Shown in pieces: positions 22,329 through 36,200 of a stretch of 64,000 nucleotides of DNA. Every line of letters starts with the position of its first letter. Positions within the stretch are counted from its first letter, which is position 1. The stretch covers positions 62,001 through 126,000 of the forward strand of contig JASANC010002722.1 of the NCBI GenBank assembly GCA_030248135.1, given 5' to 3'. The translations under genes were made by a program, and so were the position numbers. The notes beneath the pieces are model-generated. The model made no database searches. It was given only the letters and a program-made list of their open reading frames with translations, and had not been told where the DNA came from. This stretch comes from Theristus sp. LFF4_11. Taxonomy: Eukaryota; Nematoda; Chromadorea; Monhysterida; Xyalidae.

Positions 22329-23786
22329 GGCCTTTAACAAAACCACGGAGGCAACACGGAACACGGAGGCTGCACGCTTAACAAAACCACGGAGGCAACA
22401 CGGAGGCTGCGTGCAGCTGAAGTGACCCATATTTTATACGCACACAACACGCTGCGCACCTTTAACAAAACCACGGAACACGGAGGCACGCGGATTTGGG
22501 TAGATTTGGGGACAGGACAAATCCGTCCCCCTCCAAAAAAAATATGTTTTTGTCAAATAAACAAATAAATAAATAAAGGCGCAATAAAGCAAAACAAGGC
22601 TAAATGTCAAAACTAGACTTCAAGGATTACGGTAGCTCTCCAACGGGTCTCGACACGATTTTTTAAAAACGTCCCTGATTGCCAGCAAAAGCTACTCTAT
22701 TGGTGGACACCGTTCATATGATTGCAATAAACAGTCTTTTGTTTGAAGTTCGGGCACACGGGTTACGGTAGCGGTAGTTTTGTGTCTTGACACGATGATG
22801 CTGAAAACTACTTTGTTTCTTGCGAATAACAAGAAAAAAAACAGTTGAAACCAATTAGAAACACGCAGCGTTTTCACAAAATGTCAAAACTTGAGTTCAA
22901 AGAATACGGTAACTCTGCTGTGTGGGTCTCGACGCGATTTTTTTTAAAACGTCCCTGATTGCCAGCAAAAGCTACTCTATTGGTGGACACCGTTCATATG
23001 ATTGCAAGAAACAACTGTTATTCACAGTAGTTTTCAGCAACTTCGTGTCAAGACCGAACTGCAGCTACCGTAACCCGTGGGACCTTACTTCAGACATATG
23101 ACTGTTTCATGCAATCATGTGAACGGTATCCACCATTCTAGTAACAGTTCTTGGCAATAAAAGAACGTTTTTAAAAAATCGTGTCGAGACCCACAGCAAA
23201 GTTACCGTACTCCTTAAAATCCGATTTTTGACGCTCTGTGATAATGCGGCATGTTTCTAAATGGTTTCAACTGTTATTCGCAAGAAACAAAGTAGTTTTC
23301 AGCAACTTCGTGTCAAGACCCAAAACTACCGCTACCGTAACCCGTGTGCCCGAACTTCAAACATAAGACTGTTTGTTGCAATCATATGAACGGTGTCCAC
23401 CAATAGAGTAGCTTTTGCTGGCAATCAGGGACGTTTTAAAAAAATCGTGTCGAGACCCATTGGAAAGCTACCGTAATCCTTGAAGTCTAGTTTTGACTTT
23501 TAGCTTTGCTTTGCTTTATTGCGCCTTTATTTATTTATTATTTATTTATTTATTTATTTGACAAAAACGTAATTTTTTTTGGACGGGGACGGATTTGTCC
23601 TGTCCCCAAATCTCCCCAAATCCGCGTGCCTCCGTGTTCCGTGGTTTTGTTAAAGGTGCGCAGCGTGTTGTGTGCGTATAAAATATGGGTCACTTTAGCT
23701 GCACGCAGCCTCCGTGTTGCCTCCGTGGTTTTGTTAAGCGTGCAGCCTCCGTGTTCCGTGTTGCCTCCGTGGTTTTGTTAAAGGCC
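22329..23786. mobile_element. Foldback (Mutator-like) non-autonomous DNA transposon
   Basis: The 1,458-bp element is flanked by an exact 9-bp target-site duplication, TACTGGCTT (22320-22328 and 23787-23795). Its terminal inverted repeats start GGCCTTTAACAAAACCACGG and extend about 550 bp with very few mismatches over the outer 250 bp. Inside, ACCGTTCATATGATTGCA and related words recur on both strands. No transposase ORF is present. Long terminal inverted repeats and a 9-bp duplication are typical of the MuDR/MULE superfamily. The near identity of the arms implies recent insertion or correction between arms. Confidence 0.85.
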
Positions 23787-24232
23787 TACTGGCTTTCCTT
23801 CCTTTGATTGTCAGGCTAATCTGTGTATGAAGCCGTGCGAGAGTGCGAAGTTCAAATTGACTTGTGTGAACCTTTTGCAGAGGGGCACCCGTCTTCGAAT
23901 GAACGGAACACGTTCGTGGCGCGTGAAATGAGCTGATTGGTCCATTTGGCATGTGTTGATTGGTCGTCTGTCTGTTTTTATAAACGTGAGGATTTGAGGA
24001 GTTTCACTCACTTTTGCTCTCGTCTGCCCTCGCCTCAGTCAGTTTTATTCTCAACTAACTGTGTTTCTCTCTCTCAGATTTCAACCCAAGGCAAGCGGCG
24101 CAGACCGTCATTTCATTGGTTTTACATTTGAATTTTGTTTGTTTGTTTTTCGACGACGCGCACCTGCACCACCCCACCACCACAAGAAAGCAATCAATAG
24201 CCAATTACTTCGAAAACATTTCAACGCGAAAA

Positions 24233-27200
24233 ATGGAGTCGTCCGACTCGGACATCATCGATCCGCATATTTGCGACATGTTTTTGAGAGCGGTTGGTTT
24301 TCAATTTGATTTTTTATTTTGCGTTTCATGTGCATTCAAATGCGTACTTTCCTAATAATTCATTCTTGCCAAGCTGTCAATATTGTTTATTTTACAGCAA
24401 TGAAACGATGAGCAATCTGTCAAAAGAAGCTTTTTTTGTGCACAGATCAACGCGCTTTGTGAGAGTGAGATGGAGACCAGTTCGTGTGATCCGCCGGCAA
24501 GCGCAGCCGATCTGAATCCATCGAATGCGCCGTTTTTGTCGATTCTCGCGCAGAAAGCGTTCGTTTTTTTTCAAACAGTGTTTTTCGTTTTCGGCTTTCA
24601 GCGCCACTGAGTTTCGTCCTGTGTCTTTTTGAAAGGGATTGGAAAAAATTGGACATTTGTATTTTGACTACGTTTTCATTGTTCATCTGATGAACTTCAT
24701 CACTCACATTTTCTTAACCTCACGTGTTCTCATTTGATACTGGATATTTGATATTTGTAAAAAGATGGAGCACGACAGTCAAAGTGATCAAATAATGACA
24801 AATAGCTTGGTGCACAAAGAAGTTTGGGAGAAAATTAGGTTTGAACGTTCAAAACAATTACGCCAGCCTAGAGATGTCAAGAAAAAAAAATTTCTATTTT
24901 TTTTTAATTTTTTTTTAATTTTTTTTTTGAAATGAAAGTTGTTCAGAATTTTTCAGGGAGTCCGAATATCACCTGTGGTGTCGCCTCCGTGGCCCGGTGG
25001 TTAGCACGTTCGCCTTCAACTCAGAAGGTGACGGGTTCGATCCCCCACGGAGGATGACAAACTGCCGCCAGTGTAGCTCTCTACTCTAATAACTACACTC
25101 GTTTTCAACTAAAGCTTTCGGATTCGCTGCCCTGCGGGGATATAGCGACCGCAGGCCACCGAAACCGAAATCGGGCTAAGATCACTGGTGCCCCCAGGAC
25201 AGAGCGGGGCTTAGAGGCTGTCCCCCTCACGTGGCGAGGGTATTGGTTCCACGGGATGGTGAGCCGTCCGTTCCCCAATCCCACCGGAGTTTGGTACCTT
25301 CGGGTTTCCGGAATCGGTGGGGGGCGTGCTTCAAATATTAAAAAAAAAAAAATCACCATCTGAGGAGCCACCGACTTACCATATGACCCCCACTCATATG
25401 GGAGGAGGGTGAAAATTTCAGACTTGGTTTCGGCGACCCCATTTTCCCACCGACGACATCACGTCTCGTGTTTTGCCTCTCAATTCACCTCAAATAACAT
25501 GGAAACAAGTTCCACAACAAACCGGTGTGATCATGCTGACGACACGAGGCGAAACAGCAACGAGCAACCAACGAAGTTACGCTTGCAGTGGCAGACAGTG
25601 CAATTTCCACCTTTCGAGATCCTGAAAAACGATGCGTAAATGTGAGTTCTCTGCTTCTATCTCACCTTAGCGACATCGGAATTTGTTGAACTAGCCTTTG
25701 CGACGCTCAAGTACTTCAATGCGCGAGTCGATCATCACTCACCAAGGCTGAAAACAGTCGATAAATCAATCCAGAATACCACCTGCAGCGTTGAAGACTA
25801 AGTGACAAGGTAAAGTCAAAGAAAATTTTTGTTGAACTTTCGAAAAATTATGCCAAAAACGGCATTTTCAGGGCACATTGAAGAAAAAATTTCAAAAATT
25901 TTTAATAAAAAAAATAAAAAATGCTCTTTTTTTTACTTTTTTTTAAAAAATTAAAAAAAAATTTTTTTTTGACCCTTACATCTCTACGCCAGCCAAAAAT
26001 CGATTTTTTAGAGCAAAGCAAAAGAAAATTTGTTTAGAAAAAAAAACATTAATAAACTTAATTCAATTCAAACTGATTGACGGGAAACCAGATTAAATAA
26101 AATGTAAACTCAAAATTGGCAGTTTCTGCGATTTCAGCTTCAACGAGTTTGTGGATGCACGCCACGAGCCGCCAAAGGAGGTCGCCATCTGGTTCCATCA
26201 TCAGCTGCGCGACTCGATCGACGCGAAACGCGAGCTCGTCTACTCGTTGAGTGCTGCCGTGTTCGACGGCGACGACAGTGCAACCGCACGGCACCTGCAG
26301 AACGTCGAGTGGTTCAAGGTGAGCGTCTTTGCGTTTTTTTTGCTTTAAAGTCAAGATCAGTTGCAATCTGAAAGCCGTGTCTCTCGACTAACTGTGCCGC
26401 ATTTTCTTGATGTAAAAAATGAATGTGGCGCGCTGCGCGCTCATTGAAAGCATCAAACGCCGAATCAGCGAGTGCAACAAAACTCAATGCGACTCTGTTC
26501 CGATTTTTTGTTAACAAAACTTTGCGGTGTTCTTCGTTGGTTGGGGACTAACATGTTGCGTTCGTCCACAGTATCTTGCAGATGCACTCACTATAAGTCA
26601 CTGTTCTGAATGTTGTCTTTGCGCTCAAGTTTCATTCCTGCCACAAACGGATGACAGATCGCGTTGCTGTTGTGCCTGAAGTTGGCGGTCACCGACGAGG
26701 AAGGAACGCTGGCGATCGAGCGAGCACTGGACAAACAGCAAGCGAGCGACTTCGTGTGCTACCTCAACTGGTACACCGAGGAGACGTGCACCACCGACGA
26801 CCTGCACTGGACGATCTTGCGGGTGGTGCCGTCACCGGCCGCTGGTAAGCATTTTCGGTGTGCTTGGTTTGAATCAGGCATGCTAAAAACTGTTTTTTTG
26901 TACTATCAGGAAAAAAACTGGTCTTATTTTCGTTTTAAACCCTTTTGTTTTCCAATTTTTCGCAGCACCTAGTTTCTAAAACTTGGCCCCCAGAGATTGA
27001 ACCAATCAGAAATGCAGTTGAAATTTACCTCAGACTAAAACACTGCAATGCAATCCCAAATTCCAGAGAGGCTCTGTTTTGTTCTCCTCTGGGTTCTGAA
27101 TTCTTCTCAATCATGCTTGTTTCAATGGGGCTGTCCTCAAATAGCCTCTGTGTCATCCGGACGTGCTGTTCTTGTGTTTTTTGCAGACGTCACTGTAACA

Positions 27201-30200
27201 ACGACGGAGCCTAGTGACCTGAACGAAGTGTTCCATGCTTCCGGTGACGATGCGCATGCAAGCCAGCAGCAGCCGCATCCTGCGATTGCCACCAAGACCA
27301 CGCCGAAGTTGAGTCGTCGCCTCGCGATGCCCGTCGGCAGTCGATCAACGGCCGATATCGGTGGTGGTGCATTGGGTAGGTTGCCTTTGAGGACGATGCG
27401 TTTTTTCTAAATGTTGGCCGAGTCGACATGCAGGATGCTTTGTGTGGTTTTGTATTGATTTCATTTCGCAAGGTTTGTGATGCACGCGCGTGTCGCATCG
27501 CAACATGCGTACAGCACAGTCTCAAAAGCAACGAAACACACGCGCAGCAGTGCACGAACGCACTCGCAGCAATAGAAAGCAGTGTGCTGCTCCGTATCTC
27601 AGGCTGTCTTAACAGTTTTATCGGAGCATCCTGCATTCTTGTGAAATATCGGATACAATCTCAAAATGAATGAATGAATGAGTGTGCTGTTTTCGTGTCC
27701 ACCCAACCCCACCACTGCAGGTGCGTTCTACACACTGCCAGCGGCGATGCACCGGCACGAGTCTCGTCTGAGCAAGTCTGCCTCGTCGCAGATGGCGCGC
27801 GTCACCAGTCGCAGTCTGCTGTTGTCCGCCTCAGACGACGGGGGCGCAGTCGGCAGTCCCGCGCTCGCGCCAAGCACCAGCTCCTGCGGCAGTCCGCTGC
27901 AGCAGTGGAGAGACTCGCCGAGGGGACAGAAGGTTGTGGTGGGGGTGACACTGTGCCTCACTGGGAGGGCTGTTGGGATGGTTTGGTTGAACAATGGAAA
28001 TTAGCTAACGCGAGTATTTACTTGCATCACCGAGCCTGAGCAGGGCTGCTTGGTGTGTTGAATGGTACGACAGCGCTTGTCTTTACGTGAACGAACGTAA
28101 AATGTTCCATCTTGCGTGTAACTCGCTTTCGTTTACAGAAACGGTCTGCTTCGTACAGACTACAGCGTGGTCCTGATCTGACCGTTACGGGCAATTATCT
28201 GTTTTTTAACAGGTTCTTTTACTACTCAATGCCCATAATGGTGTTTTTGTCATTCAGCAAAAGATCCGCGAGCTCGAGAGCGTCATCCGACAGCTTCGCA
28301 AGAATCGCCTTGAACTGGTCGACGAATGGAGTTCCGCCGTGAAACGAGAGGAGGAGACAGTGACGCGGCTGAACGCTGAAAATCGAACGTGCGTTGACAT
28401 TTTTCCGTTATCGGAAAACGCATGTTTTAACTTTTGTGGTGATTATCGGTGCTTCAATCAACCAGTGTATCTGGTGTCATGCCGCATTGTGACACCGCAT
28501 TTCATCTCAGTGTTTCGTTGTGAATCTTATTTGTAAAAATCGGATATGGCAGTCACATGTGAGCTTGACACACCCTTGCCTTGACCAAACAAAACTCAGA
28601 AAAATATTATTTCGTTTTGCCATTGCAGCCTGAAGGAGAAGAACGAACGTCTGCAGTCTCGTCTGCACTCGGCACAGCTTCAGCTGCAAGCGCTGGAATG
28701 CGCCGAGAGCAAACTGGAGGCCAGAAGTGCCGACGTGGATCGATTGCAGTCGTCGTTAACGGACAAGAGGCAGCTGATTCTAAAGCTGCAAGAGGACAAA
28801 GATCAGGAGGCGTTCGAATTCAGAACGGTGCGTTTTTTTTGCTTTCATTGCACAGTTTACTAATTGACATTTGGTGTACAGCCAGTTTGAATAGTTGTGT
28901 ATAACTTGCCTTGGTTGCTTGCACTACATTTGAATTGATGCGCTTATTGATTGCTGCTGTCGGTTGTAATACCAGCGAGACGCAAGCCAATCCACGCACT
29001 GGAATGGGAATGAATAGTTCTGAACATGTGTTTTTGAATTGAGATTGTGTTGCCGAATTCGAAATCACGCACACTACCGTTACAGCTGATGGCTCGACAA
29101 TGCGAGTCAATGTCAATTGCGTGAAAGTGAAGGTATCAATAATATTTTTTCAACAATTTCAATATTTTTTGGCAACCTCGTTTTTTACAGGAAATCGAGA
29201 GGCTCCAACACGATCTGGAGCAACGTCAGACGACCATCAAGACGTTGAAAGATCAGCTGTACGAAAAGGCGCACGCTGAGGAGGTTGTTTTGTTTGGGCG
29301 CGTATTTTTGCCAACATTTGTCACGATTTATGCGACTTTGTTTGTCGGTTCGTTTGTTTTTGTGCATCGATTTCACGCAGAATTGTTGAGCTTGAGTAAC
29401 AGAATGGTAGTTGTCGTAAACTGCAAAGAAACTGGCAATTTTCCTGTGTAGCTTTGACGTCAGTCGATAATGGGTGATTAGTTATTTTGGGATTGTGATC
29501 GCATGTTGGTGTTGTGCTCTTGTCATTTTAAAGTGAACACGTTGCGTGTCTAATACGCCTTGCTATTTCTTCTATCGAGTACTACTGCTATCGCAGCGAC
29601 TACTGTCAGCTCAATGTTCTTCCAATCGTCCTTTTGTCTCCCAACTTCAGACGCTGCACCAGGTGCGCCACGAGAAGGAGCACGTCAGTCGTGAGCTCGA
29701 GCTGCTGCGCGACCAGCTCGCTGTCGACACGGACGCGTTCCGACGGCAGATCGACGAAAACGCGCAGCGATACCGAGACGAGGTTGGTATGGGGCATGGC
29801 CCCATGGGGCATGGTTGGTGCCGTTGGGAGGTAGTCGCACTCAGAGATGGCGCCAAAAAAATTTTTTCACGAAAGCATTAAAAACTGCTTGAGGATGAAA
29901 ACCATTGTCGACCGTTTCCGGTCAGTCACCAGAAGCGTGCTTCTTCGCAAGCTTTGCTCACATTTTTATGCTGGCTGATTGCTTGTTTTGTTTTATGAAG
30001 AACTTCTCTGTTGAATTGACGTGGTGACGGGATTTTTTTAAATTCATTGTTATTTTTGTGTCAGCTCGCCAGAAAGGACGAGCTGTACGTGATGGAGTCG
30101 AAAACGAGTTGCGAGCTGCGCGCCCAGCTGCAACGAGTCACGGACGAGCGAGACACCGCTAATTCGGTACGAGTATAAAACTTGAAAATGTGCACATTTG

Positions 30201-33200
30201 TGAATCTGGCATTGATGATTGGCTGCGTGGAGTTGCACCGGACGAATCAGTGAGCCCAATACAAAAGCAGCCAATCATCTTATTGCCTGTCTATGTTTTT
30301 CAACAGTTTCCGTATCGTGACTTATGTTTTTTTTCAGAGTCTGGAGAAAGTGCGCCACGAGTTCGAGAAGCAGAAGGCGGCTGCACTCGGTGAGAACGAG
30401 AAACACCAGGCGCAAGTGTACGAGCTCGTCAGGAAAACCGCCGAACTGACGACCGACATCTCGCAAATGGTCGGTTGTTGATAGATTGATTTGAGTTTGG
30501 CTGGTTGCTTTCGATTGGACGTGAACAGTGTTCATTGGTGTATTACAATGATGAGCACGATACGACGATAGAATAGGTGCGATAGAAAAGGTGCGACCTA
30601 TTCACCAAACGTATACTTACACCAATTTTCCAAGTGTTGGAAAACCGTTTTCACGACTCAAACTGATTGTTTCGCTGGTAACCTTGTTCAGTTTACCCGT
30701 GTTTGTTGTTTGCAACATCCACTTTGCTACTTTCCAGGAGCAACGCCTCGCATCACTGCAGGCGACCAACAGCGAGCTTCAGAACAAGAACGATCTGATG
30801 GCGAAACAGGTATTGACATTTGTTCTAGGCTGTGGCTGTGGCTTTGTGGTCGGTTGATTAGATCAGTTGTTCAGAAATCCAAATCAATGGTTGCCTCGGT
30901 TCGATGAGTAATTGTGAGTGTCCGAACGCACAGATGTAGGGCAAAACAAAAGAACTGCAAGAGCCAGCAGTGTTTTTGTGATCAAGCTATTGCACAAGTT
31001 TTTTTTTTATCTCGAATGGTTCCAGAGGGCCACATCACTGGTGAGGCCACCCTCGTCTGCCTCTGATGTTGGCCAGGCCGCATCGTGCCACTTTGTTGTT
31101 TTGCAGCTGTGCGAGCAGACGCACGTCGCCGCCGTCGCCCGCGAGCGAGCGTCCACGTGCGAGTCACGTGTGCAGTCGCAAGTGAAGGCACTGCAAGAAG
31201 AACGCCATCTCAGTGCACAACGCATCGCCGCACTGCAACTGCAAGTGACCAGCGTCATGGAAGAGGTGTGGTAACTGACTCTGGCTTGCATTCGTGAGCA
31301 ACGTTTTTTTTCTCATTATGATTATTGGAATGCTGGATGGCGCAGCGCTGGAAACAGGTAAACGGAAAAATAATGCTGCTATTGTTCGGCAAATATTGTC
31401 CGAAAACGTGTGTTTTTGTATTCGCAGCGAGCCGCGTTCGCGACCAGCGAAGCTGAGCTGCGCATGGAGAATGACGATGTGAAGCGCCAAGTGGACGATC
31501 TCAAAGCGCAGTTGTTCGCCGCTGAAACGCGCTGCAAAGAGACGCAAGAGAAACTGGAACGCACGGAGGCTGCCGCTCTGAAACAGGTCGGTGTTCGCTT
31601 TGCACTCCACCACTCCTTCACTGGTCTACAGTCCATCCACCACCACGCGCTCCACCACTCAACTCCACTTGCAAACGTGCAGCTCTAAATTCACACCTCA
31701 TCACTGGCTTCCTCCCGATATCACCACACCAGGGTCGCTGTCATAGAGTACCTGCCCTAGTAGTGCCTGCCGGGATCAGACCATCAAACAGATCATGGGA
31801 CGACGGCACGTCACGTCCTGATCCTGACAGTGACTACCAAACCAACAGACCTGAAAACCACCAGCCTGTTGTTTGTTTTTTGGTTTGATGTCGAATCCCC
31901 CGCTTCCATCGTGGTTGTAGTTCATGTGAAAATCGGGTTCTTACCAATAACAGTTCAGCAGTTTTTGCAGCAACACACCCATGAGCGTGAGTTGGCCGAG
32001 CGAGACGAGAAAATGGGCGAGATGCAGCAGCAGCTGATGGTGGTCACGGACGAACGCAACCAAGTGGAGTTGGAGAAAGATGACGTTAGTGTCTGTCGGG
32101 GTGCATATTCTTGCGTCTGGGCTGATGGCGCTATTGGCGTCCTGAGGTTTCATACATATATCCATCCCAATAAAAATGTGAACAGTATTCGCACCATGCT
32201 TGCTTTGCGTGTTGTTCGTGTATTCATGCCAACCACTTGCGCATTGTCCATTGTGTGCAGCTGTCTGCGGCAGCGACTCTGGCGGCCGACCGTCTGGAGG
32301 AGTGTCTGAGGACGTTCGATGAGAAGCAGGCGGAGACACGCGCGCTGCTCGTGACGGCCGTGCGTCGGCTGGCTGCTGCCATCCGTGAACGCCTGCAGGT
32401 TGCTGTGCTGTGCGTTTTGGTGGTTGGTGTTGCATCGTGGCCACTGTGGCAGCGCAGACTGACAGACACCGATTTGCTGTCAGGAGATTTTTTTTCAAGC
32501 GGACGGCTCACGTGGATGCCGGCGCAGTGCAGTTTGCTATTGTCACGTGGGAGAGGTTGCCATGGGGAGAAAGGGAAAAGTCCCTAGTCTGCTCCGTGAG
32601 CGTTGAAAGGCCTGGATGGAGAACCTCACGTGCCCGGATTCGGTGCAGTCTGTGCAAGCGCCTGTGTTTACCCGTCGTACTGCCGTTTCACGAACACGCC
32701 AAACCTAAATGCACTTCTGCGCGCACATGATTCCAACATGGCCAACATCACGTTGCAACCAGCGTTTTCCTTCAACAGGCCATCAACAGCACCGGCCACG
32801 ATGTCAACGACGACGACGTGGTCGACCTCGATTTGCACTCTGCGGAACAGTTCGAGGAGGCGCTCGAATCGACTGGTGCCGCGTCAATCGCCCTGCTCGA
32901 GCAATGCGCCTCACGATTTGTGGAATTGACGGTTTGTGGGCTTTCGGTAGTTTTTTTCAAAGTGCACAGAGAAAAGTTTCCAAAAAGTAGAGACACCGGC
33001 AGCGAACGGATGGAAAAACTTTTCGATCGTTTTCGGTTTGTCACTTTCGTTAATCTGACCTGTGTAATAAGCGACGACTTGTCTTGCCGGGCAAGCAGGA
33101 ATCGCGCCATTATCGGCCAATCAATGAAACCGATTATGGATGCCAAATGGATCATTTGTCAACCAACCAGCTAATGGCGCTCATGATGCGGCTGTCATTG

Positions 33201-36200
33201 GAAAGAACACCGGTTTTTGTGGATGAATCCATTCTCTGCGAAAAGCATGAAACTCCGATGAAACTATGTAAACAGCATGTGATGACGGAAAACAGAGACC
33301 CATTTCTGATGACATTTGTTTCGCTTTCAGCAGCAACGCCAAGCGGACGCCCTGCAGATCACACAGCTGCGTCATGAGCTCGACGAGCTGCACGTCACTG
33401 TGCACGACGCGTTCGAGACAATTGAGTTCTACAGCAACTCGGTATGGCAATGGGCTGTTGGGGGTAGAGTGTGTGCACCAGCAGCTGGCAGTTGGACCGG
33501 CTTAGTTCTTGTTGATTTACAGATTTGATTTTGATTTTTTTATCATGCACACACTGGCACACACAGAACAGATACCTTACCGAAGTTGCACATAGCGTTC
33601 AACAGATACCAGTGAAGTACACAGTGAAGCACACAAAAATGAACGATAAGTATGATTTGAATCATCGTCCGTATTCTGCAGTTGTCGGCGTCCATGAGCT
33701 CGCATCAGCAGCTTCGTGTCGAGATCGACCAGCTGGTGGAGCAGAGTGCACAGCTGAGTGCTGACGTTCAACGCGCACGGCAACAGGAGACAGCGCGCGA
33801 TGCTGCGATGGCGGAGAAGGTTGGCGGAGCTGTGCTGTCAAAGTGTTGTGAGAGTGTGTGGCGTGCAAACTGCGGTTGCCCCGTGCGTTCAGGCGAAACA
33901 GGAGCGTGCGTTGCATTGCAAACAGGCATTCTCCGAACACGCTTTCGTAACCCACGCTCCGGTTTCCTGGCGCCAACGATTGCCGCGCAGCGATATATGC
34001 CTGTATGTAGGGTTGGCACAGGGAAAAAACCGTTTTTTTCGTTTTAAAACCGTTTTTTCCAGTTTTTTTTCTTGAAAAAATAAAGAACCGGTTTTTTACC
34101 TTAAAAATTTTCAAACTTCGTGGTCAAAAATCATAACTCTTCGTTTGATTGATAAAATGTAAAATTATATTTTTGAAAAAACGGTGCAGTGAACTGTGTC
34201 AAACTAAACTGGTGAAGCATCATTTTGCAGAAGCTTTTGTGTCAAGGGTCAAGTGAAATACGATGAAGACAAGGTGAGTGCTAAACCAAGTGCATATGCA
34301 GACTGACTGACGATGTTGTCGATTTGCAAAGGGTAACTGATGAAATGTTATTTTTCAAACGCAATCCGCCACCGGTTTCACTTTGCAGTTCTGCAAATCT
34401 CGCCCCCTAATCGGGGTCAGCTATCCGGTCTCCTTGCAACCGTCCCTCCCCGCTCCCACACCTACACGGTCACTGCCCAGTCTTTGTTTTCAATTTATTG
34501 AACGTGCTGCCCTGGAAACCAATAAAAGCGAAATTAATTAGATTTGAAACAAAAAATTGGGTAGCATTTGGTAGCAAAAATAGCATATTGGGTCGGTTGT
34601 ATCAGTATGCCCGAAAACAGCATTTTATGCTGCTCAAAATCACTAATTTTGATGTATTTCCTATTTTGAGTTCAAGATGCCAAGTTCTGAAAAGTTTAGG
34701 AGGTGGGAAGCATTCGGTTTTTTATGGTTTTAAAACGGTTTTAAAACGGAAAAGAAACCGGTTTTTTTTTTCTGGCAATATAAAAAACCGGTTTTTTACC
34801 AACTCTACCTGTATGTGAGTGAATGACAAGTTTTGAGGGACCGCTTTGTGGTGCACCACTCGCTCTTACGGTTGTTTGTGTTGCTCACGTCTTCAAAGTA
34901 GCACCCCCCCGCATAATTGCAACAATGGAAGCATTCCGTGGTTTGCACAGGACCAACAGTTGCACTCGATGCAGAGCGAGCTCGATGCGTTGCGCATGCG
35001 GCCGCCACAGTCGCGCCCGAGGGACACCACGACCACGGAGCACCAGCACCAGCACGTCTCGAGGCCGTGTTCGTTTGCTTGCTTATGTGTTCACGTCGTA
35101 TTATTATTATGTGCAACTTAAACATAATTTGTGTGTTCTGACATTTGAATGCTGCATACTGGTTGGCTGCACCGAGCTGGTTTAGCCAATCACCTGATTG
35201 CCTAGGTTTATAACAGGACCTGTTGATTTGGTTTTTGTGCGACAACCAACGCTCTGACGCTCTGGCGAATGGATCGTTTTTTTTCAATTTTGAGAATTTC
35301 CCGATCTGTTCCCAGCGGATAGTGGCATTATGCGCATTCAGTGTATATGCATTTGTTCAGTTCCCCCAGTTCATTCGTGCATTTCATTGTGCTCCATTGC
35401 AGCGTCAGCAGCAAGTGGCCGTTTGCCGTCGGACGTCGCGAGCAGCAGTGGGGCGCTTGAGCTCGCGTTGCCCAGTGACGTGGTGCCATTGAACACCGCA
35501 CAGTTCAACACCGGTTCGTTTGGTGGTGCTGTTATTGTTTGTGTGAATTCAGAGTAGCTACTTCAATTGATCGATTTAGCGAGTCCACTTTTATATTGAC
35601 ATAAGAGAAAGAGTGCCGTGCTGTCGTCCATGTTTTTTTTTCGATCCACTTCGCTGCTTTTGACTTCTGCTGATTGCTGATTCAGCAACAAGTTTGTTTG
35701 AATAAAAAAACAGAATGTAGATACTTCTGCGGCAGGGTGTGACGACGAGCCTGCTGTTCTGGAGGAGGTGCCGTTGGTGTCCAACGACAGCGATGGTCGT
35801 GATGCGTTCCGTGCCGTCGTCGTGCCGGTGCCGTGCCAGCAAGCTGCTGTGTCTACGCTTCAAGGTGCTACGTCGATGCACCAACAAAACCGCATTTCGA
35901 CCGTGTCTGCCGATGAAACGCTCCATTGGCTGTCCGAGAGTCGTGCGTTCAACGACGCACCCTACAAAGCAACACCCGCGCGGTTTGTCACTTTTGACTT
36001 TGTTGGTTTGTGTGCTGCAAGTGCATTCTGGCATGCTGATTGGTTGTTTTGAGTTGGGCAGGCAGGGCCAATCAATGAGCACGATTCAAAAGCAGTCAAT
36101 CAACTGATTGCCTGTGGTTTGCACAGTGAACCTGCGAATGGCGAGAGGACGGATCGTCGGCATGTTTCAGCTAACAATAATTCACGGTTGCTTGTTCACG

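Noticed and set aside
25008..25060. tRNA gene
   Set aside because: Internal promoter boxes are present, but the fold is imperfect and the sequence continues into a SINE body with a poly-A tail and target-site duplication.
25409..25639. 76-residue ORF inside the hAT element as a transposase remnant
   Set aside because: It shows no transposase motif such as the hAT dimerisation region, and a related fragment at 14.2 kb reads differently.
29088..29127. Possible extra coiled-coil exon in the NuMA-like gene
   Set aside because: It has an acceptor and donor, but in the required phase it meets a TGA before the donor. The exons on either side join in phase without it.
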